Part shown: positions 40,153 through 45,332 of the stretch, in pieces | Position numbering within the stretch: the stretch's first letter is position 1 | Layout of the letters: each line of letters starts with the position of its first letter | From: Pelagibacteraceae bacterium AG-422-I02 | Lineage (GTDB): Bacteria > Pseudomonadota > Alphaproteobacteria > Pelagibacterales > Pelagibacteraceae | Length of the DNA stretch: 59,509 nucleotides | Reading direction: 5' to 3' | Assembly (NCBI GenBank): GCA_003213555.1 | Contig: QCMS01000007.1 | Span: 1-59,509, forward strand | Program-made: the position numbers and the translations under genes | Notes under the pieces: generated by a model | Seen by the model: the letters and a program-made list of their open reading frames with translations, nothing else | The model's database searches: none | Told to the model about the DNA's origin: nothing

Positions 40153-40235
40153 CGTATACCCCTTTTAACATATGAAAAAATAAAAAACAAAATTCATGTA
40201 CGCGACCCCCTATTTCGTTGCAATTCCTAGCTTTT

Positions 40236-40494
40236 TTAAAAATTGTACCAATTGTACCTAATTGTACCAAGGGTGTTTGGTACAAATTTGAGCGAATAAC
40301 CGTTGGTATGTAACACTTTTTTAAATTGTACCAATTGTACCAGGGTTTTAAAAAAAATAAAAAAAATTTTTTTATTTTATAGAGAAAAAACGTATACAAT
40401 TGTAAAAATGTGCAATTATCCTTGATTTTACTCATCTTTTTGACCTAAAATTGTACCTGAGGGCTCTTTTTCTTTTGGTACAATTGGTACAATT
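40236..40494. repeat. AATTGTACC iteron array with AT-rich tract (origin/operator candidate)
   Basis: Exact AATTGTACC is at 40241, 40250, 40260, 40324, 40333 and 40449. The inverse GGTACAATT is at 40477 and 40486, and a one-mismatch inverse at 40279. Pairs are 9 nt apart. Between the clusters, 40345-40395 is almost pure A/T (TTTTAAAAAAAATAAAAAAA type). The array extends into the 3' end of the nuclease gene. Iterons beside an AT-rich unwinding tract are the usual plan of theta origins; a multi-site operator is the alternative. 40153-40427 holds no supported gene. Confidence 0.65.
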
Positions 40495-41162
40495 TTATAA
40501 TATTCATCAACTCTACGTAGAAATTCATGCATATACCCCTGAAATTCCTCATCATGCACCTCAAACTTTTGAAAAAAGCAATCCTTGCTACACATTAAAA
40601 TAATTCCAGACTGTATTTTTGTGTCATATACTTGATTGTGGGCCATAGCATAAGCTGCTAGCTGGGTGAAGTAGTCATCAATCCATTCTCTTTGTTTAGG
40701 CTTGTTTGTTTGTTTGAAGTCTATTATACTTTCGCGTCCGTTATAAATTCCTACAACATCGGTAGCACCTGCATACAACCCAGGATAGTACAGTGTAACT
40801 TCACTACCCCATATCTCTTCCAGGTCCCCGAGTCCCGATTCAATAACAACTTTAGCCATTCGTTCTGCTTCACGGCCAATTGACGTAAGGTCCATGTGGT
40901 TCTCACCAAGAATATACCCCTCCAAATACGTGTGCATTGCCGTGCCTCTCATGGCACTCACATCACGAATCCGGTCTGCTGCCTGGGTACCTACCCGCTG
41001 CTTCCACTCTTCCAACTTCTGTTTCTTTTCAGCACTCTGAGTCGCTGACAATATCGTCGTCACAGATGGCAACTTTTGTCCTGTTATCTCGTAATGTCTC
41101 TTACCTTCTACCGATGATCTAATCGATGCAGGATATTCAAACTTTTTATTCCACTTTAGCAT
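40428..41162 (-). CDS. PD-(D/E)XK nuclease, RecB/Cas4-like exonuclease
   Basis: A 244-residue protein: LPSVTTILSATQSAEKKQKL, MRGTAMHTYLEGYILGEN (H77), E121 in WGSEVTLYYPG, D135 in YAGATDVVGIY, D148-F-K150 in ESIIDFKQTNK and QLAAYAMA (Q167, Y171). This is the complete PD-(D/E)XK core with the C-terminal QxxxY motif. It probably degrades host DNA or works in recombination and concatemer processing. Its last codons contain iteron sequence, so DNA function has shaped the C-terminus. Confidence 0.85.
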   Translation of the reverse strand: MLKWNKKFEYPASIRSSVEGKRHYEITGQKLPSVTTILSATQSAEKKQKLEEWKQRVGTQAADRIRDVSAMRGTAMHTYLEGYILGENHMDLTSIGREAERMAKVVIESGLGDLEEIWGSEVTLYYPGLYAGATDVVGIYNGRESIIDFKQTNKPKQREWIDDYFTQLAAYAMAHNQVYDTKIQSGIILMCSKDCFFQKFEVHDEEFQGYMHEFLRRVDEYYKIVPIVPKEKEPSGTILGQKDE

Positions 41163-41268
41163 TACTACTTACCTTTATTACTTGATTTAATACTGTCGTC
41201 CATGGGTTAAAGTCGTACGTTTTATTCGCACAACCCGATAGTAAAATTAATATTATTAATAATCTCAT
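41146..41268 (-). CDS. 40-residue small lipoprotein
   Basis: MRLLIILILLSGCANKTYDF then NPWTTVLNQVIKVSSNAKVE. A lipobox LSGC (Cys13) follows a short hydrophobic signal, so the mature product is a tiny outer- or inner-membrane lipoprotein. ATG 41268 overlaps the TGA of the 28-residue membrane protein gene, and its end overlaps the nuclease start by 17 nt. An o-spanin-like or superinfection-exclusion role is possible. Confidence 0.6.
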   Translation of the reverse strand: MRLLIILILLSGCANKTYDFNPWTTVLNQVIKVSSNAKVE

Positions 41269-41351
41269 TTTTCTTTATCCCACATAACCATCATACCTAT
41301 AACAAAACAATAGATACCAATGACAAATCCTAGCGATGCTATTATTTCCAT
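41265..41351 (-). CDS. 28-residue single-TM protein
   Basis: MEIIASLGFVIGIYCFVIGM then MVMWDKEK. One transmembrane segment fills almost the whole protein. AGGA lies 5 nt before ATG. It overlaps the small lipoprotein gene as ATGA, so the pair is translated together. Unknown function. The stretch 41352-41417 between it and the homing endonuclease gene shows nothing else. Confidence 0.58.
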   Translation of the reverse strand: MEIIASLGFVIGIYCFVIGMMVMWDKEK

Positions 41352-41417
41352 CGTTTCCTGTAGCCTGTTCCCTTGTCCCTGTTGCCCCAACGTTTCTGCC
41401 AGGACCAGACATTTAGT

Positions 41418-41870
41418 TTACTGCTTAGACTCTCCAAGATGTTTAGAAACCAATCTATAATCTTCCAAGTCCACGATATTATTATATTTTTCATCTGTGT
41501 AATGTTCTATTATTTGTTGTATTTTAGGTAGTTTAGTATGCGCATATGGCCATAGAAGTCTACAAACATAGAACGCATCTCTGAATGTACACCTCCACTT
41601 CCATTGCATCAAGTATTTTGTACCGTCTTTTCGAAAACCTTTTCGTGGTTTTCTGTTGACAGTTCCGACATTTAATACTTCATGCATCCATCGTATGACA
41701 GACTCATCTGTCATAGTGACTTCCATACTGATTCGTTGAGACAAAGACTCTCTATAACCTTTGCCTTTATGTTTCTTTTTCTTTTCTATTCTTTTAGCGA
41801 AATAGATACTACCTTCGCCATCAAAGAGTCCTGCTATATAAGCTATATCCTCACTGCTCAGTGTAGTCAC
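41418..41870 (-). CDS. LAGLIDADG homing endonuclease
   Basis: A 150-residue protein with GTG start 41870 and AAGAGG upstream. DIAYIAGLFDGEGSIYFAKR contains the LAGLIDADG-type helix (12-20) with an acidic residue at the catalytic end. ISMEVTMTDESVIRWMHEVL, GTVNRKPRKG and WKWRCTFRDAFYVCRLLWPY follow the usual DNA-binding saddle. One motif means it acts as a homodimer. It is a free-standing mobile element, probably inserted between the small membrane protein pair and the coiled-coil protein gene. Confidence 0.85.
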   Translation of the reverse strand: MTTLSSEDIAYIAGLFDGEGSIYFAKRIEKKKKHKGKGYRESLSQRISMEVTMTDESVIRWMHEVLNVGTVNRKPRKGFRKDGTKYLMQWKWRCTFRDAFYVCRLLWPYAHTKLPKIQQIIEHYTDEKYNNIVDLEDYRLVSKHLGESKQ

Positions 41871-42087
41871 GTGGCCTCTTTTCGTAAGATGGTCCGTCTC
41901 TGAGTCTAGCTTTAAATTTTTCTACCTCATCCTCTTTCCATTGAGTTGCTTCTTTTAGCTCAGCTTCTAACTTTTTAATCTGAGCACCTGCACGTCTACA
42001 TGTTGCTTGTAAAAACTTTATCTTACCTTCAAGAGCTTCTTGATTCTCTTTAAGAAGTTTAACTTGGCTTTCTTTGTCGATCAACAT
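41851..42087 (-). CDS. 78-residue coiled-coil protein
   Basis: LIDKESQVKLLKENQEALEG then KIKFLQATCRRAGAQIKKLE and AELKEATQWKEDEVEKFKAR. Continuous heptads predict one long coiled coil. GAGGAGG lies 9 nt before ATG 42087, inside the preceding zinc protein gene, which it overlaps by 29 nt. Unknown function; could be an oligomerising partner of the small regulators upstream. Confidence 0.62.
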   Translation of the reverse strand: MLIDKESQVKLLKENQEALEGKIKFLQATCRRAGAQIKKLEAELKEATQWKEDEVEKFKARLRDGPSYEKRPRDYTEQ

Positions 42088-42238
42088 CTTCGTCTACCTC
42101 CTCTTCTATTTCACCTTGGTTGTTGCAAAAATCGCAATCAGCCCATTGTTCTTCTCTGACCTGTTCGTATGGGACTCGGACAAAACCGTTTCCATTACAA
42201 ACAGAACAGATTACTTTACGCGTTTTTAAGTTTGCCAT
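42059..42238 (-). CDS. 59-residue double zinc-knuckle protein, DnaJ-type
   Basis: VICSVCNGNGFVRVPYEQVR then WADCDFCNNQGEIEEEVDED. Two CxxC(x)GxG modules (CSVCNGNG, CDFCNNQG) are arranged like the DnaJ zinc finger. The tail is acidic. It overlaps the upstream RHH gene and the downstream coiled-coil gene. Perhaps a small zinc protein acting with the DNA-binding regulator encoded before it. Confidence 0.65.
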   Translation of the reverse strand: MANLKTRKVICSVCNGNGFVRVPYEQVREEQWADCDFCNNQGEIEEEVDEDVDRQRKPS

Positions 42239-42389
42239 TTAACTTCTTCTCTTTCTCATTTACTAACAATGTTATGGTTTGAGATCTACTTATTGTCATC
42301 TCAGGGATCATAACTTTTCTTATTTTATCTATTTTATTATATGTATCTTTTGGAAGTGATACATTTTTATATTTGCTTATATCAGTCAT
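42216..42389 (-). CDS. 57-residue ribbon-helix-helix regulator candidate
   Basis: DISKYKNVSLPKDTYNKIDK then IRKVMIPEMTISRSQTITLL and VNEKEKKLNG. A strand KNVSLPKDTY followed by two helices (YNKIDKIRKVM, SRSQTITLLVNEK) is the RHH (Arc/MetJ) plan. AAAGGAG lies 10 nt before ATG 42389. It is the first leftward gene at the 42.4-kb divergence, a typical location for a repressor acting on its own promoter. Confidence 0.7.
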   Translation of the reverse strand: MTDISKYKNVSLPKDTYNKIDKIRKVMIPEMTISRSQTITLLVNEKEKKLNGKLKNA

Positions 42390-42458
42390 AAACTTTATAC
42401 TCCTTTCTTAGATTTAAACTAATATAGGATTTATCTCACAATATACAATAGGTGTCAA

Positions 42459-42677
42459 ATGAAATTTTTATTAGCCTTATCAATTTGTTCAAGTGTAATA
42501 GGTGAATGCATGCCTCCATTCAATTGGCATGAAACCTTTAGCACTCATTATGAATGTGCTCAATTTGGGTATTCTGAATCCAGTAAAAAACTAGAAGAGA
42601 TTGGTAGTAAGGAGGTTAATAAATATGGTGTGGTTGTAAGCTTTACTTGTACTTTAATTCCTGGAGTTGATTCATAA
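42459..42677 (+). CDS. 72-residue secreted Cys-containing protein
   Basis: MKFLLALSICSSVIGECMPP has a short signal-like hydrophobic start. FNWHETFSTHYECAQFGYSE and a later SFTCTLIPG supply Cys residues for disulfides. The family (CMPP near the N-terminus, Y..C..F, YTCL/FTCT near the end) is familiar from marine phages. It is a lone rightward gene facing the RHH gene. A periplasmic role, possibly in exclusion or host modification, is inferred. Confidence 0.66.
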   Translation: MKFLLALSICSSVIGECMPPFNWHETFSTHYECAQFGYSESSKKLEEIGSKEVNKYGVVVSFTCTLIPGVDS

Positions 42678-42800
42678 TACGGAGTACAGATCTGTGTGCA
42701 CTGTACTGTACCCCGTCCGGCTTTGGTCGCTACCCTTTCAGGTCATAGCTAACGTAAGTGACTTAGCGCGAAGCATTTGTATTGACGCCTACTCACCGGT
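42678..42800. other. Gene-free gap with small dyads
   Basis: This 123-nt gap between convergent genes has no supported coding frame. AGTACAG and CTGTACT (about 42684-42708) form a hairpin-sized dyad right after the 42459-42677 gene, with no T-run. CTAACGTAAGTGACTTAG further on is a partial palindrome. It may simply be a convergent terminator area or contain a small RNA; the evidence does not decide. Confidence 0.3.
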
Positions 42801-43010
42801 CTACCTCATAATACATCCATAAAAATCACCACTGCCATCATTCATGACATGTTGATTAATTGGTGCATCTAAATACGTTGTAAGTTTAAGTCTTAAAATC
42901 TCACACAACTCAAACAAGTCAACTTCATTTACTAAAACTGTATCTGCCATCATCTGTTTTGTCACTGGTACTAGATGAAATAATCCGTCGTTTAATATAA
43001 TTAGGTCCAT
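42801..43010 (-). CDS. 69-residue protein
   Basis: Start ATG 43010 is chosen because AAGGA lies 8 nt upstream. Sequence: DLIILNDGLFHLVPVTKQMM, then VNEVDLFELCEILRLKLTTY and VMNDGSGDFYGCIMR. An acidic, mixed alpha/beta protein. It overlaps the 42925-43107 gene by 86 nt in another frame, which is unusually long, so one of the two may be mis-called. Unknown function. Confidence 0.5.
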   Translation of the reverse strand: MDLIILNDGLFHLVPVTKQMMADTVLVNEVDLFELCEILRLKLTTYLDAPINQHVMNDGSGDFYGCIMR

Positions 43011-43107
43011 TAACATATTCCTTAATTAGTTTGTACCAAAGTTCCTTATACTTCGGATCTTTGGTTCTTTCCCAATTGTTTGCTGCTTCGTCTATTAACT
43101 TCTGCAT
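42925..43107 (-). CDS. 60-residue helical protein
   Basis: MQKLIDEAANNWERTKDPKY then KELWYKLIKEYVNGPNYIKR. The first 45 residues are a conserved helical pair in marine phages (LIDEAANN-x-x-xTKDPKYKELWYKLIKE). The C-terminal part overlaps the next gene. Upstream it overlaps the 43046-43276 gene by 62 nt, so three small genes are nested here in different frames. Confidence 0.6.
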   Translation of the reverse strand: MQKLIDEAANNWERTKDPKYKELWYKLIKEYVNGPNYIKRRIISSSTSDKTDDGRYSFSK

Positions 43108-43276
43108 ATGGTTTTGTCCCCCATTCTATTATTTTTTTAGCACCTGGAGCTGATATTTCTACATCAACACCATACGGTCTCCATGCTCTTTTTAAAATAT
43201 TTAACTCCAACAACAGAATAGCCCATTGTTTTTGTGAAATACCTTTTGGTCTTAGTGTTATTATTTTTTCTTTCAT
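43046..43276 (-). CDS. 76-residue conserved protein
   Basis: MKEKIITLRPKGISQKQWAI then LLLELNILKRAWRPYGVDVE and ISAPGAKKIIEWGTKP. The GISQKQW-x-x-LLLELNxxKxxWxPYG pattern is a small phage family I recognise. Basic, alpha/beta. It lies in the cluster of tiny genes downstream of the polymerase operon. Function is unknown. Confidence 0.65.
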   Translation of the reverse strand: MKEKIITLRPKGISQKQWAILLLELNILKRAWRPYGVDVEISAPGAKKIIEWGTKPYAEVNRRSSKQLGKNQRSEV

Positions 43277-43307
43277 TCCTAGATACTAGGATATTTTGGG
43301 ATGTTTG

Positions 43308-43454
43308 TCAACGGCCTTGGCCATTATATTTTTTGAAACTACGTCTTTTCGATTTGTTCATTTTGCATTTACTAGGATTTCTACCTATACTTGTTTTGTG
43401 AAATATAGGTTCGTGTGCAACCTTTGCGTATAAACCTTTAGCTTTCTTCGCCAT
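43308..43454 (-). CDS. 48-residue basic protein ending KKYNGQGR
   Basis: AKKAKGLYAKVAHEPIFHKT then SIGRNPSKCKMNKSKRRSFK and KYNGQGR. HEPIFHKTSIGR..xxxMNKxKRRSxKKYxGQGR is a short conserved phage motif string. It is highly basic and probably binds nucleic acid. It overlaps the upstream zinc ribbon gene by 17 nt. Confidence 0.62.
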   Translation of the reverse strand: MAKKAKGLYAKVAHEPIFHKTSIGRNPSKCKMNKSKRRSFKKYNGQGR

Positions 43455-43668
43455 CGAAATATCCTTGTATATCTGATAGTTTTGATCTTGGTGATAATGT
43501 AGGTATGTAACTTATTTTACCATTTACATGTTGTTCTAAATCAGATCCACATGACATGCATCTATAAAATCTTCTCGTGATACCAACTAACATTGTGTAC
43601 TCTTCACAATCAGGACAGATACCATTAACTATCTCTGTATGAACTTTTACTGATTTTTTTTCTGTCAT
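43438..43668 (-). CDS. 76-residue zinc-ribbon protein
   Basis: KKSVKVHTEIVNGICPDCEE then FYRCMSCGSDLEQHVNGKIS and YIPTLSPRSK. Two Cys pairs (CPDC, CMSC) about 18 residues apart make a zinc ribbon like those of transcription factors. IVNGICPDC-EEYT-LV-I is recurrent in marine phages. It may modulate host transcription, but no direct evidence exists. Confidence 0.68.
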   Translation of the reverse strand: MTEKKSVKVHTEIVNGICPDCEEYTMLVGITRRFYRCMSCGSDLEQHVNGKISYIPTLSPRSKLSDIQGYFDGEES

Positions 43669-43768
43669 ATGCTTTCTTACTTTTTACCACACGCTGATGA
43701 TAACGTCTATCCTTTAATTCTTTTGCTGCTTTATTCGAGGATAAGTTTCTTAATACTTTTGCTACCAT
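43625..43768 (-). CDS. 47-residue basic protein
   Basis: VAKVLRNLSSNKAAKELKDR then RYHQRVVKSKKAYDRKKISK. LRN-x-x-SNKAAKELKDxx-HQRV-x-x-KK is a short conserved pattern. It overlaps the upstream 71-residue gene by 38 nt and the downstream zinc ribbon gene by 44 nt. No clear SD, so the start is tentative. Confidence 0.55.
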   Translation of the reverse strand: MVAKVLRNLSSNKAAKELKDRRYHQRVVKSKKAYDRKKISKSSYRDS

Positions 43769-43946
43769 CAATATTTGACTCTAATTCTGCCATAGATTTT
43801 ATACATTGATAAACGACATTATCATTTTTATTAGTTCTCATTGCAATTCTTTTGCCTTTCAAACAGTCACTCATTGCAGGTTGTATTCTGTGTTCTTTGA
43901 TCTCTCCGTTAACGATCATAAGTAGGGCTACAATCAACTCTGTCAT
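43731..43946 (-). CDS. 71-residue protein, possibly exported
   Basis: MTELIVALLMIVNGEIKEHR then IQPAMSDCLKGKRIAMRTNK and VVYQCIKSMAELESN. The first 14 residues are hydrophobic, so export is possible, and two Cys could pair. VNGEIKEHR-x-QP-x-x-SDCLKGKRIA is a marine phage pattern. It starts in an ATGA overlap with the 43943-44107 gene. Function is unknown. Confidence 0.62.
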   Translation of the reverse strand: MTELIVALLMIVNGEIKEHRIQPAMSDCLKGKRIAMRTNKNDNVVYQCIKSMAELESNIDGSKSIKKLILE

Positions 43947-44107
43947 AATACCTTACCTTTGTTTGGTCCTTCTTTTATTCGGTACTTGTGTGTACCTGTA
44001 CCATTAATTTCTACTTCTTGTTTTAAATCTTTTTGCAGACGTCTATTTATATTAGTTCTTTTTATCTCAGCAATGTATTCAAACAATTTTCTAGTAATTC
44101 TTTCCAT
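43943..44107 (-). CDS. 54-residue basic protein
   Basis: MERITRKLFEYIAEIKRTNI then NRRLQKDLKQEVEINGTGTH and KYRIKEGPNKGKVL. A basic helix followed by a short strand segment. ATG 44107 overlaps the end of the coiled-coil membrane protein gene by 17 nt and its TGA overlaps the next ATG. It fills what would otherwise be a 144-nt gap. Unknown function. Confidence 0.58.
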   Translation of the reverse strand: MERITRKLFEYIAEIKRTNINRRLQKDLKQEVEINGTGTHKYRIKEGPNKGKVL

Positions 44108-44468
44108 TTTCTCTGACCTTATCTTTTAGTCCCTCAATATCAGCCAATGCTTTGTCTAACTGTTCTCTTAAAAATTCTATATTAACTTTATTAGTCATGT
44201 TCATCTCTTGGGTTTGTTCCATTTTTTCTACGGTTTTATAAAGATCCTCGATTAAAAAATGTTGCTCCTGATCGGTCGGGACTTGTTCACTTTTTTTAAG
44301 TAAATCATTTTCAAACAACTCACGTGATGTCTCTAGTGAAACTAACCTGGCCGTAAGCTCGGTGTATGCGAAGACGCCGGCTGCAACGAGCAGAATCAGA
44401 CTAGCAACCGTCTTCATCGGCATCTGCACAGCCGCCGACTCCGAAATATTTAATGGTTTATTGGACAT
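44091..44468 (-). CDS. TM plus coiled-coil protein, i-spanin-like candidate
   Basis: Start ATG 44468 is chosen for GGAGG 5 nt upstream. The product has a short N-terminus, one TM segment (VASLILLVAAGVFAYTELTA, about 20-39), and a long coiled coil (VSLETSRELFENDLLKKSEQ through VNIEFLREQLDKALADIEGL). N-in/C-out topology with a periplasmic coil resembles inner-membrane spanins, but it is far from the lysis cassette at 54 kb. A recurrent marine phage family of unknown function. Confidence 0.62.
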   Translation of the reverse strand: MSNKPLNISESAAVQMPMKTVASLILLVAAGVFAYTELTARLVSLETSRELFENDLLKKSEQVPTDQEQHFLIEDLYKTVEKMEQTQEMNMTNKVNIEFLREQLDKALADIEGLKDKVRENGKNY

Positions 44469-44535
44469 GTGGTCCTCCACATAAAGCCAATACAACTAAC
44501 ATTACTATAAGTAAACCTGTTGCATAATAGTTCAT
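44458..44535 (-). CDS. 25-residue membrane micropeptide
   Basis: MNYYATGLLIVMLVVLALCG then GPHVQ. Essentially one hydrophobic segment with a Cys near its end; the preceding residues do not make a standard lipobox. GGAG lies 9 nt upstream of ATG 44535 and the gene overlaps the next by 11 nt. Packing and SD support translation, but such a short frame stays tentative. Confidence 0.45.
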   Translation of the reverse strand: MNYYATGLLIVMLVVLALCGGPHVQ

Positions 44536-44558
44536 CCTGGCTATCTCCATTGTAAAAC

Positions 44559-44687
44559 CTATAATATAATTGCGCCGGCCAATATAACTGCAACAGCTAC
44601 AATACAAATTTTATGGTCTTGCCATAGCTGTCTGTATCTTCTGTTTTGCCATACGTTCAAAACTTTATTTTTTATTTTACTAATCAT
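44559..44687 (-). CDS. 42-residue C-terminal-anchor membrane protein
   Basis: MISKIKNKVLNVWQNRRYRQ then LWQDHKICIVAVAVILAGAI. A basic N-terminal helix followed by one C-terminal TM. GAGGAG is 7 nt before ATG 44687, which overlaps the upstream stop as ATGA. It forms a group with two other small membrane proteins downstream. Function is unknown. Confidence 0.58.
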   Translation of the reverse strand: MISKIKNKVLNVWQNRRYRQLWQDHKICIVAVAVILAGAIIL

Positions 44688-45330
44688 TTTTTTTCTCCTC
44701 AATTTCGTAAAAGAATTTATCAGTATCCTCTGTTCTCCAGGCTCTACTATCTTCTACGTTCCAATCACTCGTCTGCACTTTCCAGTCAGGAATACTATCT
44801 TTCACTGTAAAAGAGGGTATGTCCCATATAATTCTATTGTTGGGCTGTGCTGCAAAATTACCATCATCTAAGGCAATAATGTGAGCGCACTTGTGTTCGT
44901 GCGGTATTTCCGAATGATCGGTGTCAAGTATATTACTCTCTGGATGTGCAAAGTCAACGGTAAATAAGTACTTACCAGAGTGCCATTTTTTATCTTTGCC
45001 TATGTATTTACCGGCCTGGCCATCTAAAATATCGAAAGTGTGAACAGCAGGATAATAAGAAAAACAATTCCAGAGCTGTAGTTCATCAAGTCGTCTTGTG
45101 GGCACTCCGGATGGTTCAAATCCCTTTTGAATAAACGCGCTAATTGGTAAGCGATAAAAAATTGCACCGTTTTCCATAATAGCATGAAATAGTATAGGCT
45201 TTCCTGTAATACAGCTAAGACCAAAGATAATGCAGTCTTCAACTTCTCCATGATGTTTTTTAAGATCATATAAATATTCTCTTCTTATCTGAGCATAAGT
45301 TGCTGGAGTGTTTGCATTTAAATAAGCCAT
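44680..45330 (-). CDS. 216-residue conserved protein downstream of DNA polymerase
   Basis: MAYLNANTPATYAQIRREYL, then YDLKKHHGEVEDCIIFGLSC, GKPILFHAIMENGAIFYRLP, LDELQLWNCFSYYPAVHTFD, and a C-terminal segment IDWKVQTSDWNVE-like, acidic. The blocks are strongly conserved in marine phages. A Cys/His set (SEIPHEHKCAHIIALDDGNF) could bind metal. It follows the polymerase gene by 2 nt. Role unknown, perhaps replication-linked. Confidence 0.7.
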   Translation of the reverse strand: MAYLNANTPATYAQIRREYLYDLKKHHGEVEDCIIFGLSCITGKPILFHAIMENGAIFYRLPISAFIQKGFEPSGVPTRRLDELQLWNCFSYYPAVHTFDILDGQAGKYIGKDKKWHSGKYLFTVDFAHPESNILDTDHSEIPHEHKCAHIIALDDGNFAAQPNNRIIWDIPSFTVKDSIPDWKVQTSDWNVEDSRAWRTEDTDKFFYEIEEKKND

Positions 45331-45332
45331 AA

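Noticed and set aside
40130..40435. Leftward 101-codon frame over the iteron array
   Set aside because: Poly-Phe/Lys sequence from the AT tract and repeats, starting without an SD and overlapping the next gene.
36822..40494. CRISPR-like array
   Set aside because: CAAGC and AATTGTACC repeats are 5-9 nt with almost no spacers, far from the repeat/spacer sizes of CRISPR, and no cas genes are present.
42678..42800. tRNA gene
   Set aside because: No acceptor stem or T-arm GTTC-A pattern in the right places; dyads are too short and the arms do not assemble into a cloverleaf.
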